Positions 42,591 through 50,349 of a stretch of DNA of 64,000 nt are shown piece by piece. The stretch is taken from assembly GCA_023245935.1 (NCBI GenBank), contig JAHFJM010000001.1:372001-436000 (forward strand), read 5' to 3'. Source of the DNA: Candidatus Peribacteria bacterium. GTDB lineage: Bacteria; Patescibacteriota; Gracilibacteria; Peribacterales; Peribacteraceae. Numbering within the stretch: position 1 is the stretch's first letter; each line of letters opens with the position of its first letter. The notes under the pieces are model-generated. The model had not been told where the DNA came from. It was given only the letters and a program-made list of their open reading frames with translations, and ran no database searches. The translations under genes and the position numbers were made by a program.

Positions 42591-42595
42591 TTCCG

Positions 42596-43747
42596 CTAAA
42601 TATTTTTCTTCGATGTGTATTTACGATAGAAACTTTCCGGAACCAAGTTACATTTCATGAGGATCCAGAAGAGTGGGCGCAGTCTTTCGAATGTTTGTTT
42701 CGAGGTGTGAAAATCCCGGAATGACCGCAGCGGTCCATGCATCATTGCTTCCCATTCTTCATCCGAAAACCCGAGGCGCTTTTGGACGAGTGCCTGGAGC
42801 ACCGGATCCGGTTCCATCGGTGTTGCCAGAAGTGCGAGCCCTTCTTCCCGTGTCATTTGTCCGGACCTGACGAGGGCGGAGTAGCCGAGAATCCGCAAGT
42901 CTCTGCCAAAACGCTGTGGCATGAACAAGCGGTGGAAGAATGCGGTAAAGGTATTCTCCAAATGATGCCCGCCGTACCACTGCCATCCGAATTTTTCCGC
43001 AAGCAGTTTCTGCGCATCGGATTTTTGATAATCCATCCAGTAGAGCGGGCGAATTTTTCGGATGCGCTTCACGAGGATCCACCGCAAAAAATCCCGCAGG
43101 TGCATGTTCGGAAATGTCCTCATTCGATGCTCATCAAAATGCCCGAATCGCTTCACGACGCTTTGGATGTACTGACCGTCTATGTAGTTCCAGCCGACGG
43201 GAGCGATGCCTTCCGTGCGGAACGAATGTCCCTCGAAGATGGTGCTAATGCCATGCTCCTCCGCGGCACGGTAGAGCGTCGCTGCAAGTCCCATATCAGT
43301 GGGGCTGTCGATATCCGGAACACCGGCCAACAGAAATGCGCGGTACATATCGTTATACTCCTCATTATCGACCACCAGCGTTTGCAGCGGCACGTGGAGC
43401 GCATCAAGAACGCGTGACATGTTGCGGACGGCCGTCGCCGAATTCCACGTGTTGTCAAAATGCACCGCGAGCGGTCGGAGTCCCAATTCTTTCGTCTGAT
43501 ACAGCAGATAGGAAGAATCCGTTCCCCCACTCACTCCCACAATGACGTCGTACTCTTTGCCTTTTCCTTCTTGGCGAATTTTTTCAGCAAGAGTGTGGAG
43601 GTATTCTTTCCCCGCTTTGCCTGTCGGATGACTGTGATCCATCTCGTCGTGCACTCTGCAGTAGTTGCACATTCCTGTTTCATCAAACCTCATCGCAGGA
43701 GTCAGAGCGTCATACAAGCAACGCCGACACAGTCGCACGTTTGTCAT
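42596..43747 (-). CDS. N-acetyl sugar amidotransferase (WbpG/PseA-like)
   Basis: A 383-aa PP-loop enzyme that converts an acetamido group on a sugar to an acetamidino group using ammonia. It shows an N-terminal zinc-like cysteine set 'LCRRCLYDALTPAMRFDETGMCNYC', the PP-loop 'VIVGVSGGTDSSYLLY' near residue 72, and 'EGHSFRTEGIAP' further on. ATG 43747 overlaps the hisF2 stop (ATGA), and hisF2 overlaps hisH2, so the three are made together. In Pseudomonas O-antigen loci the same trio makes the amidino uronic acid. The ORF-track extension upstream is antisense noise. Confidence 0.9.
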   Translation of the reverse strand: MTNVRLCRRCLYDALTPAMRFDETGMCNYCRVHDEMDHSHPTGKAGKEYLHTLAEKIRQEGKGKEYDVIVGVSGGTDSSYLLYQTKELGLRPLAVHFDNTWNSATAVRNMSRVLDALHVPLQTLVVDNEEYNDMYRAFLLAGVPDIDSPTDMGLAATLYRAAEEHGISTIFEGHSFRTEGIAPVGWNYIDGQYIQSVVKRFGHFDEHRMRTFPNMHLRDFLRWILVKRIRKIRPLYWMDYQKSDAQKLLAEKFGWQWYGGHHLENTFTAFFHRLFMPQRFGRDLRILGYSALVRSGQMTREEGLALLATPMEPDPVLQALVQKRLGFSDEEWEAMMHGPLRSFRDFHTSKQTFERLRPLFWILMKCNLVPESFYRKYTSKKNI

Positions 43748-44478
43748 GAGTGGAACGGAGGGAAATGAACGAGGACGCCTCGACCTTTTCCTTGGTACAG
43801 AAAGAGACTTCCTGCGGCGGAAGCACTCGCTCCCGCCCGAACGGCGGCACTCAAGTCGGCAGTGTCTTTTGCCCCGCCACAAGCGATGATCGGGATGTCG
43901 ACGGTATTGGAAATTGCTTGGATGAACCTCAGGTCATAGCCCTCCATCGTGCCGTCGCGATCGATGGACGTGATGAGCAATTCGCCTGCACCAAGTCGCT
44001 CCATTTCTTTCGCGTGCGTCACTGCGTCGATCCCTGTCGCGACTCTTCCATGATCCAAAAACACTTCCCATGTTCCATGCACCGATCGTACATCCATTGA
44101 TGCGACGATGCTCTGGTTTCCAAATTTCTCAGCTGCTTGCGTGAGAAGTGATGGAGAAGTGATGCACGCCGTATTCAGTGATACTTTCTCGATCCCGAGT
44201 GCGAGGATCGCTGCAATATCATCCATCGTTTTGATGTTTCCGCCGACCGTCAGAGGCATGAAACATTCTCCGGCGAGTTGGTCGAGGATCTCAAGTTGAG
44301 GCTTTGCTGCGTCTCCCTGTGTGATATCGAGCACGATCAACTCATCGACGTTTTCTTCATTGAAAATATGGACCGTGTTCACGGGATCACCGATGTACAT
44401 AGGGTCTGTGAAACGCACGGTCTTGACCAGCGCAGACCCGCTGAGGAGCAAACAGGGAATGATCCTTGGACGCAGCAT
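43744..44478 (-). CDS. HisF-like cyclase paralogue of glycan loci (HisF2/WbuZ type)
   Basis: A 244-aa TIM barrel starting 'MLRPRIIPCLLLSG'. True HisF has Asp at position 11 (PCLDV); here it is Leu, as in the polysaccharide-associated HisF2 group, while the second catalytic Asp ('VASMDVRS') remains. 'LLITSIDRDGTMEGYDL' and the phosphate site 'IIACGGAKDTADL' are present. In these modules HisF2 probably channels ammonia from HisH2 to the amidotransferase rather than making histidine. The start overlaps the hisH2 stop by one base (TGATG). Confidence 0.88.
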   Translation of the reverse strand: MLRPRIIPCLLLSGSALVKTVRFTDPMYIGDPVNTVHIFNEENVDELIVLDITQGDAAKPQLEILDQLAGECFMPLTVGGNIKTMDDIAAILALGIEKVSLNTACITSPSLLTQAAEKFGNQSIVASMDVRSVHGTWEVFLDHGRVATGIDAVTHAKEMERLGAGELLITSIDRDGTMEGYDLRFIQAISNTVDIPIIACGGAKDTADLSAAVRAGASASAAGSLFLYQGKGRGVLVHFPPFHS

Positions 44479-45083
44479 CAGAGAGCGAGGGAAGAGAAAT
44501 TTTTGAGCAGCTGCATGCCGAATGTGTGACTCTTCTCCGGATGGAATTGCACACCCCGGATGTTATCCCGACCGATCGCCGCGACGATCGTTCCTCCGTA
44601 CTCACTCGTCGCGGCAATGTCCTCGGTGTTCGATTTCACATGATACGAATGCGCGAACGTGAAGCGCACGTTTTCGGTGAGTTCGGTGAAGAGCGGACAG
44701 TTTTTTTGAACGGTGACCGTGTTCCAGCCCATGTGCGGAATGCGCAGATCCGTTCGACTCAGTTTCACCGTCTCTGCATCAATCCATCCAAGTCCGTCTT
44801 CCGTTCCCTCCTCACTGCGTTTCGTCAGCAGTTGCATCCCCAGGCAAATTCCAAGAAACGGCGTATTTTTTTCCAATACTTTCGCACGGAGCAACGGAAG
44901 AAGTCCGCTCGATCGTAGTGCGCGCATTCCCGCATCGAATGCGCCGACACCGGGCAGAATGATGTGAGTGGAGAGCGCAATGACCGCAGGATCGTTGGTG
45001 AGAACAGCCGGTACGCCGATTCGCGCAAGCATTCGCTCCACTGAACGTGCGTTGCCCATGCCATAATCAATGATCGCGATCAT
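44478..45083 (-). CDS. HisH-like glutamine amidotransferase of glycan loci (HisH2)
   Basis: A class I glutaminase of 201 aa: 'MIAIIDYGMGNARSVERML' at the start, 'HIILPGVGAFDAGM', nucleophile Cys in 'LGICLGMQLL' near residue 80, and the His/Glu pair in 'GVQFHPEKSH' near 184. It supplies ammonia to the HisF2-WbpG pair. The ORF-track start 18 codons earlier is not supported because the domain begins exactly at ATG 45083. Other his genes are absent, which argues against a histidine role. It is the first gene of the operon, divergent from a small hypothetical gene. Confidence 0.9.
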   Translation of the reverse strand: MIAIIDYGMGNARSVERMLARIGVPAVLTNDPAVIALSTHIILPGVGAFDAGMRALRSSGLLPLLRAKVLEKNTPFLGICLGMQLLTKRSEEGTEDGLGWIDAETVKLSRTDLRIPHMGWNTVTVQKNCPLFTELTENVRFTFAHSYHVKSNTEDIAATSEYGGTIVAAIGRDNIRGVQFHPEKSHTFGMQLLKNFSSLAL

Positions 45084-45147
45084 ACGGGGATCAGAATGCC
45101 TGAGTTCTGCAATTTCTCCAGTGACGTTTTCATGCATTACGGGACGG

Positions 45148-45175
45148 TTGACATACTTCTATACTGGATTACAAT
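45148..45175 (+). promoter_or_regulatory. Consensus promoter TTGACA-16-TACAAT placed 6 nt before a start codon
   Basis: A perfect -35 (TTGACA), a 16-nt spacer and TACAAT, then ATGTTC and ATG 45182. This is the clearest complete promoter in the leaderless group and supports reading the lone hexamers at the other genes as -10 boxes. Confidence 0.78.
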
Positions 45176-45181
45176 ATGTTC

Positions 45182-45508
45182 ATGAATACTCCCAGTACAA
45201 CTCCCGACATCAGAGAGATCTTCCTCAGCGAGAACGCTCAGGTGAATGCTCTTATCCAAGTGGATCTTGCTGCGTGCGGCGTGATTACGGACGCAGTCCG
45301 CCAGAAGGTGAAGCGATTTCAGACTTCGTTCGGATGTTTGCCGAGCTCCGTGACGCCTCAAATATGCGAGGAAATCATCAATGATGATGGAACGGTTCTT
45401 TCCGTACGTTCGATGTCACCTCGCAGGGACGATTGCACACACTCGGATACGTTGCTTGGGGATGACGGCGAGCGTTGGGATCGCCAAGAGCTTCTGTACG
45501 ATAAATAA
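45182..45508 (+). CDS. Hypothetical small protein with a weak peptidoglycan-binding-like pattern
   Basis: A 108-aa product. ATG 45182 is chosen over ATG 45176 of the ORF track because 45176 abuts the -10 box and would lie upstream of the predicted transcription start. The segment 'VNALIQVDLAACGVITDAVRQKVKRFQTSFGC' faintly recalls the PG_binding_1 helical repeat (pattern L..DL...G.I......VK.FQ), but no signal peptide is seen. I therefore do not assign a function. The last third is acidic. Confidence 0.55.
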   Translation: MNTPSTTPDIREIFLSENAQVNALIQVDLAACGVITDAVRQKVKRFQTSFGCLPSSVTPQICEEIINDDGTVLSVRSMSPRRDDCTHSDTLLGDDGERWDRQELLYDK

Positions 45509-45520
45509 TCGCGTCTCCTG

Positions 45521-45526
45521 TACACT
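45521..45526 (+). promoter_or_regulatory. TACACT -10 box 6 nt before the rluA-like gene (leaderless-type)
   Basis: TGTACACT, then CCGCGT, then ATG 45533. The spacing is identical to that at ruvA and rsmI. Confidence 0.6.
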
Positions 45527-45532
45527 CCGCGT

Positions 45533-46201
45533 ATGCCGATTGCTCCGCAGCGCATTCTCTTTGAGGATCAGTGGTTGATCGCCGTCACGAAACTGAGCGG
45601 TGAACTCGTCGTGCGCGGGAAAGGCAGGCTCGATAAATTGCCGCTGCTGGATTTCCTTCGGAAAGATCACCCCGGAATCTGTGCGATTCATCGGCTAGAT
45701 TTCGAGACGTCCGGCGTTGTTGTGTTTGCCAAATCAAAAGGGGTACTTGGAAAGATTCTGCAGACCAAGTTTACAGGTTGGCAGAAGCAGTATCTGGCTC
45801 TCGTACTCGGTTCGCTCAAGCGTACGGAAGGAACGATCAGTTTTCGATTGCCTGCGCGAAGCGGGGACGGGAAAGTACCTGCGGAAAGCCGCTACAAACT
45901 GGTGGAGGCAATCGGTCCGGTGAGTCTTGTGCAGGTGACGATCGAGCGCGGGCAGCGGCATCAGATCAGAAAGCATCTCTCGATGATCGGGAATCCGCTG
46001 ATTCTCGATGAGCTGTATGGCATTGCGAAAGCGAACAAAGAGTTCGGGAAATTCCTGAAGCTGCATCGATTTTTTCTCCATGCGTCGCGAGTGACGTTGC
46101 TGCATCCCGTGACGGGAAAGAGTATTGAAATTGTTGCGCCGATGCCGAAGATGTTTGAGGTGGTGTTGGAGAAGATGAGGAGGTTGGTGGGAGGGAGGTA
46201 G
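45533..46201 (+). CDS. RluA-family RNA pseudouridine synthase
   Basis: Isomerises uridine in rRNA or tRNA. The 222-aa protein has only the catalytic domain and no S4 domain. It shows 'RILFEDQWLIAVTKLSGELV' near the N-terminus, the catalytic Asp in 'ICAIHRLDFETSGVVVFAK' around residue 53, 'KQYLALVLGSLKRTEGTI' and 'QVTIERGQRHQIRKHLSMIGNPLILDELYG'. This domain set fits the RluA/RluC/RsuA superfamily, but the target site cannot be read from the sequence. It is a housekeeping gene embedded in the glycan locus. Confidence 0.88.
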   Translation: MPIAPQRILFEDQWLIAVTKLSGELVVRGKGRLDKLPLLDFLRKDHPGICAIHRLDFETSGVVVFAKSKGVLGKILQTKFTGWQKQYLALVLGSLKRTEGTISFRLPARSGDGKVPAESRYKLVEAIGPVSLVQVTIERGQRHQIRKHLSMIGNPLILDELYGIAKANKEFGKFLKLHRFFLHASRVTLLHPVTGKSIEIVAPMPKMFEVVLEKMRRLVGGR

Positions 46202-46211
46202 AGAATGTAAG

Positions 46212-46268
46212 GAAGGTACGGAAGGTATAGAAAGAGGTTTTTTCACTTTCCTTACCTTCCTTACCTTC
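46212..46268 (+). terminator. Long imperfect hairpin after the rluA-like gene
   Basis: GAAGGTACGGAAGGTATAGAAAG pairs with CTTTCCTTACCTTCCTTACCTTC with few mismatches around an AGGTTTTTTCA loop. Each arm is made of tandem GGAAGGTA-like units. It likely terminates the upstream gene and lies just before the trpS promoter. Confidence 0.6.
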
Positions 46269-46279
46269 AAAACCTTCCG

Positions 46280-46285
46280 TACAAT
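46280..46285 (+). promoter_or_regulatory. TACAAT box 8 nt before trpS
   Basis: TACAAT, then eight bases, then ATG 46294. No Shine-Dalgarno is present, so the trpS mRNA is probably leaderless or nearly so. Confidence 0.5.
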
Positions 46286-46293
46286 CCTTCCGT

Positions 46294-47262
46294 ATGAGAA
46301 CCCTCTCCGGTATCCAGCCTTCTGGCAAATTGCATCTCGGGAATTACTTCGGTTCTATCCGTCCGAATCTGGAACTTGCGACGAAAGCGGAACAGAGCTT
46401 CTTCTTCATCGCGGATCTCCATGCGATGACGACGGTGAATGACCCCGCTGTGCTCCGGGAAGCGAGGTCCGATATCATTCTCGACTATCTCGCCTGCGGA
46501 TTCGATCCCGAAGCATCGGTTCTCTTTTATCAGTCGCATGTTCCGGAACATGCGGAATTGTTGTGGATTCTCTCCACCGTCTGCCCGATGGGACTTCTGG
46601 AACGTGCCGTGAGTTACAAGGACAAAGTACAGAAGGGGATTGCCGCTTCCGTCGGGCTCTTCACGTATCCGGTGCTGATGGCTGCCGACATTCTCCTCTA
46701 TGCACCGACTGTCGTGCCCGTCGGTCAGGATCAGAAACAGCACATCGAAATCGCACGTGATCTTGCGATGAAATTCAACCACTCGTTCGGTGAGACATTC
46801 ACGGTGCCGGATCCCCTCATTCGCGAAGACAGTGCCGTCGTCCCCGGTACGGACGGGCAGAAGATGAGCAAGAGTTACGGCAATACAATTCCTCTCTTCG
46901 GTGATGAGAAGGAGACCTTGAAAACGATCATGGGGATCGTGACGGACTCGAAAGGAGTGGAGGAGCCGAAAGATCCGGAGAGCTGCACAGTGTTCAAGTT
47001 GCACAAATTATTCCTGAGTGCTGGGGAAGCGAAGAAGCTCGCAGAGAAGTACAAGGCGGGAGGGCTGGGATACGGGGATGCGAAGAAAATGCTTCTGGAG
47101 ACGACGATGGATTACTTTGCCGCGATGAGGAAGAAGCGTGCGGAACTTGAGAAGAAGCCGGCATACATAAAGGAAGTGATCGCGGAAGGAGCGAAGAAGG
47201 CTTCGATTGTTGCAGGAGGGACGATGCAAAGAGTGAGAAAAGCAGTTGGATTGGATGTGTAA
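46294..47262 (+). CDS. trpS: Tryptophanyl-tRNA synthetase
   Basis: Class I aminoacyl-tRNA synthetase of 322 aa, the usual bacterial length. The HIGH-type motif appears as 'GIQPSGKLHLGNYFG' near residues 6-20, and KMSKS is exact in 'DGQKMSKSYGNTI' near 190. 'YPVLMAADILLY' and 'PVGQDQKQHIEIARDLA' are typical of TrpRS. It is cytosolic and stands alone as a transcription unit between two hairpin regions. Confidence 0.97.
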   Translation: MRTLSGIQPSGKLHLGNYFGSIRPNLELATKAEQSFFFIADLHAMTTVNDPAVLREARSDIILDYLACGFDPEASVLFYQSHVPEHAELLWILSTVCPMGLLERAVSYKDKVQKGIAASVGLFTYPVLMAADILLYAPTVVPVGQDQKQHIEIARDLAMKFNHSFGETFTVPDPLIREDSAVVPGTDGQKMSKSYGNTIPLFGDEKETLKTIMGIVTDSKGVEEPKDPESCTVFKLHKLFLSAGEAKKLAEKYKAGGLGYGDAKKMLLETTMDYFAAMRKKRAELEKKPAYIKEVIAEGAKKASIVAGGTMQRVRKAVGLDV

Positions 47263-47275
47263 TATTTGAACCCCA

Positions 47276-47323
47276 GCGGAGGTTCGCCCGCCTGAATGAC
47301 GCAGTTGGGCAGGTAACCTCCGC
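47276..47323 (+). terminator. Inverted repeat downstream of trpS
   Basis: GCGGAGGTT pairs with AACCTCCGC; an inner GCCC/GGGC can extend the stem. No clear U tract follows, so it is a weak terminator candidate or a REP-like element. Confidence 0.45.
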
Positions 47324-47420
47324 GCCCGAGGAGAATCATTTCTTGTACCTCGGAAGATATGGATCTTCCGCTACGCGTCATTTTGGTGTATACTGTTCTG
47401 ATTCTTCCACACAAACACCT

Positions 47421-47915
47421 ATGAAAAATAAATCCATGAAGAAGACGAAGAAGACCCAAAAGCACGGTCCGTCGTGGGTGCTTGCACTCGTCGCCATTTT
47501 GGCTCCCGTGTTGGCTGCGGGTGCGATGCCTCTCTTTGCGGCTGAACAGATCGATGCACCGCAGAAGCTCTTCGATTTTTCGCTCTTCAACGGACAGGAA
47601 TTCCTCAGAAGTCGCAGAGAGCGGCATGCAGCTGCTCCCGATATCACTGTTCCGGACAGCGAGGATACGAATGCTCCGGCAACGACGGTCAATCCGTGCG
47701 ATCCGGTTCCGGCTGCTTCTTCTTCGGAATCTTCAGTCGAGCCTCTGACTGTTGATGATCTGACGTATGGTGAACGGGAAGCGCTTCGCGGACAGCTCAG
47801 AAATCGTGCGTGTCCGCAGAACGCAGAGCCAGCGTACCTTGCTCTCTGCCAAAGGCTTGTGAAAGAGATGCCGGTACAGGAGACGAGGACGGGGTTAACA
47901 AATCCGAATCAGTAA
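47421..47915 (+). CDS. Secreted or membrane-anchored hypothetical protein
   Basis: A 164-aa product beginning with a very basic stretch and a hydrophobic signal/anchor ('WVLALVAILAPVLAAGAMPLFA') at about residues 19-40. A Ser/Pro-rich low-complexity middle follows. The C-terminal domain has two cysteines ('RACPQN', 'ALCQRL'). No family is recognised. ATG 47421 is preferred over the ORF-track start 26 codons earlier. TATACT lies 26 nt upstream, giving a normal leader of about 20 nt. Confidence 0.6.
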   Translation: MKNKSMKKTKKTQKHGPSWVLALVAILAPVLAAGAMPLFAAEQIDAPQKLFDFSLFNGQEFLRSRRERHAAAPDITVPDSEDTNAPATTVNPCDPVPAASSSESSVEPLTVDDLTYGEREALRGQLRNRACPQNAEPAYLALCQRLVKEMPVQETRTGLTNPNQ

Positions 47916-47918
47916 CTT

Positions 47919-47944
47919 GTTCTTTTTGTCGCGACAAAAAGAAC
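47919..47944. terminator. Perfect 26-bp palindrome
   Basis: GTTCTTTTTGTCG followed by its exact reverse complement. The stem has T and A runs on both sides, so it can act as a terminator in both directions. It follows the secreted protein gene by 3 nt. A further G+C-rich near-palindrome (GCGCGCC ... GGCGCGCGCC) lies at about 47956-48000. Confidence 0.7.
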
Positions 47945-48112
47945 CAAAAAACGCTGCGCGCCAACTCCCCCCAGCAGACCCCCACCTGTGGCGCGCGCCA
48001 TCCCTTTGGATGTTGCTATTTTTATAGCTGACCTGAAACCACGATTGCAGCATTACTCACATGAGCGTTTGTATTCTGAAGAGAAAAGTACAGTTAGGAG
48101 GGTAAAGGGGTT

Positions 48113-48151
48113 TGGGGGCATAGGGAACCGAACAAGGTTCCCTTGCCCCCA
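48113..48151. repeat. 16-bp hairpin with one bulge upstream of a sugar epimerase
   Basis: TGGGGGCATAGGGAACC and GGTTCCCTTGCCCCCA form a stem of 16 pairs with one bulged T and a six-base loop. No T tract follows on either strand, so a plain terminator is unlikely. It could be a structured RNA, protein-binding site or small repeat. The rest of 47945-48208 shows no convincing ORF. Confidence 0.6.
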
Positions 48152-48191
48152 AGATAGAAATTGAATGCATCAACAATCATGATTGGTAAGG

Positions 48192-48197
48192 TATACT
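48192..48197 (+). promoter_or_regulatory. TATACT box 11 nt before the SDR gene
   Basis: GGTATACT followed by eleven bases and ATG 48209, leaving at most a five-base leader. Confidence 0.5.
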
Positions 48198-48208
48198 GCG
48201 CACTCACC

Positions 48209-49183
48209 ATGCTTGAACGTGCACATGTGCTCATTACCGGCGGACTCGGTGCCATCGGTTCCGCACTTTCCCGTGCGCTCCTAAAGCGTGATATCGCAAC
48301 GCTCACCATCATCGATGACTTCAGTTCCAGCTCGCCGGATGCCACGCTCGATATCGTGCATGATTCGCGTGTCATTCACCTCCGTCGGTCGATCATCAGT
48401 GATGAGTGCTTACGTCATGCACTCCTCGAGCGTCCGCAGGACATCGTGTTTCATCTCGCCGCGAACTTCGCACACCAGAGCTCTCTGGATCATCCCATCA
48501 TCGATTGTGAAGTGAACAGTCTCGGCACGGCGAAAGTGCTCGAGTACGCGCGGAAAGCCGACGTGAAAAAATTCGTGTTCGCTTCGTCGTCGTGCGTCTA
48601 TGGCAACGCAAAAAGTTACGATGTCGGAACGAAAGACTTCCATCTCGATACGCCGTACGCCATCAACAAATTGCACGGAGAGTACCTCGTAAATTTCTAC
48701 CGCGAGCACCACGGGATGAATACGACGATTCTCCGGTACTTCAATTCGTTCGGTCCGGGGGAGCTCCCCGGCAGATACCGCAACGTGATTCCGAACTTCT
48801 TCGCACGCGCGATGAATGGACAGGATCTGCCGATCACCGGAGACGAGACGGTGTCGCGCGATTTCAACTACGTCGAAAACACCGCGCAGGGGACGATTCT
48901 TGCCGCGGAGAAACCGATCAGTGCGGGGAAGATCTACAACATCGGTTCGGGCAACGAAATCACGATCGTCGAACTCGCGAAGAAGATCAATGCGATCACG
49001 GGAAACAAGGCGGGGATCACGATGCACCCTGCGCGTGTGTGGGATTCGATAAAGAATCGCTGTGCGGATATTTCGCTGACAGTGAAAGAGCTCGGGTACA
49101 AGCCCGTGATTGATTTCGACGCACAGCTTCAGGTGACGTATCAGTGGCTCAAAGAACATCAGAAACATTTTCCCAAAGTATGA
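48209..49183 (+). CDS. NAD-dependent sugar epimerase/dehydratase (SDR)
   Basis: A 324-aa protein. Its Rossmann motif 'VLITGGLGAIGSALSRALL' lies at the start, 'FVFASSSCVYGN' near residue 130, 'TPYAINKLHGEYLV' (YxxxK) near 155, and 'ILRYFNSFGPGELPGRYRNVIPNF' after it. It resembles UDP-glucose 4-epimerase-like proteins of glycan loci. ATG 48209 replaces the ORF-track start, since the upstream 16 codons are not conserved-looking and contain the TATACT box. It overlaps the next glycosyltransferase by ATGA. Confidence 0.88.
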   Translation: MLERAHVLITGGLGAIGSALSRALLKRDIATLTIIDDFSSSSPDATLDIVHDSRVIHLRRSIISDECLRHALLERPQDIVFHLAANFAHQSSLDHPIIDCEVNSLGTAKVLEYARKADVKKFVFASSSCVYGNAKSYDVGTKDFHLDTPYAINKLHGEYLVNFYREHHGMNTTILRYFNSFGPGELPGRYRNVIPNFFARAMNGQDLPITGDETVSRDFNYVENTAQGTILAAEKPISAGKIYNIGSGNEITIVELAKKINAITGNKAGITMHPARVWDSIKNRCADISLTVKELGYKPVIDFDAQLQVTYQWLKEHQKHFPKV

Positions 49184-50349
49184 GTCTCAAGATTCTCCTC
49201 ACGTGCGAAGACTATTTTCCGCATATCGGCGGTGCGGAAATCTGCGTGAACGCGCTTCGGAGCGAACTTCGCCTGCTCGGTCACAGCGTGACGCTCTTCA
49301 CGAATACCACTGCGAAGACCGATGATGAAGACGGCGTCGTTCGTCTGGGGTGGAGCCTGAGCCCAAGGTCTTTCTTCTCCCACATTCGGATTCTCTGGAG
49401 ACTGATCGGTGCTTGTGACATTGTGCACTGTCAGTACTCGTTTCGCATCGCTGCGATTGCAGGTGTTCTCGCGCGTCTTCGAGGCAGACCGATGCTCCTG
49501 ACGCAGCAGGGGAAAGGCATCGTGCCTGAGGCGGGTTCAACGTTCCTCAATGCGCTGCTGATCAAAATCTGTCAGCATGTTTCAATGCGAACCGCGACCC
49601 ATCTCACTGCAACGAGTGATGAGATTTTCGATCTCACGGCTGCGTTCGTCCCGCGCTCGAAGATCACGCTCGTCAGCAACGGATACGATGCGAGAAAATT
49701 TGCACCGAATGCCTCTCTTCCCGTTCCGAAGGAATTTTTGCCGATTCCTCCAGGCACGAAAAAAATTCTGAGTGTGCGTCGACTCGTTCCGAAGAACGGC
49801 ATTCATATCTTCATTCAGGCACTCGCACTCGTTAAAAAAACTCGTTCGGATTTTCATTACTTTGCAATCGGCGAGGGAAGGGTGGAAGGATTCATCCGAG
49901 AACTGACCAAAGAATTCGGACTTGAGAAGCACGTGACACTTCTCGGGAAGCGGGGGAACGACACGTTGCCGTCGTTTTATCAACATGCGGATCTGATCGT
50001 CGTTCCTTCGAGCGCGGAAGCCAGGAGCATCGCGTGCATCGAGGCGATGGGAATGGGTAAACCGATTATTGCGAGCCGAGTCGGCGGATTGATCGATTTG
50101 CTTGGAAGTGACAGTCGCTACGGCGAACTCGTTCGTATCTACGACAGCGAAGCCTGCACCTACGGTCCGCCGGATCGTTTGTCTGCAGAGCGTCTGCAGC
50201 CGCTTACCGATGCAATCCTTGCGTTCCTGCAAAATCCTGTGCCGCTACTTGAGAAAGCACAGAAAGCACGGGCGTTTGTTGAGAAGGAGTGTTCGTGGAA
50301 GATCATTACGGGGATCTATGTTGGGATGTATGAGCGACTGCTTTCATAA
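49180..50349 (+). CDS. Glycosyltransferase family 4
   Basis: A 389-aa GT-B fold enzyme. The N-terminal acceptor domain starts 'ILLTCEDYFPHIGGAEICVNALRSEL'. The C-terminal donor domain has 'ILSVRRLVPKNGIHIFIQAL' and 'LLGKRGNDTLPSFYQHADLIVVPSSAEARSIACIEAMGMGKPIIASRVGG', including the E-x7-E motif. It is cytosolic or peripherally membrane-bound and likely extends the lipid-linked glycan. It is translationally coupled to the upstream epimerase. Its last 34 nt overlap the end of the convergent GT4 gene. Confidence 0.92.
   Translation: MSLKILLTCEDYFPHIGGAEICVNALRSELRLLGHSVTLFTNTTAKTDDEDGVVRLGWSLSPRSFFSHIRILWRLIGACDIVHCQYSFRIAAIAGVLARLRGRPMLLTQQGKGIVPEAGSTFLNALLIKICQHVSMRTATHLTATSDEIFDLTAAFVPRSKITLVSNGYDARKFAPNASLPVPKEFLPIPPGTKKILSVRRLVPKNGIHIFIQALALVKKTRSDFHYFAIGEGRVEGFIRELTKEFGLEKHVTLLGKRGNDTLPSFYQHADLIVVPSSAEARSIACIEAMGMGKPIIASRVGGLIDLLGSDSRYGELVRIYDSEACTYGPPDRLSAERLQPLTDAILAFLQNPVPLLEKAQKARAFVEKECSWKIITGIYVGMYERLLS

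Noticed and set aside
45182-45508. Assignment of the 108-aa protein as a peptidoglycan-binding protein
   Set aside because: Only a weak pattern and no signal peptide; left as hypothetical.
47276-47323. Possible integron attC site
   Set aside because: The inverted repeat lacks the conserved core sites and no integrase or cassette array is present.
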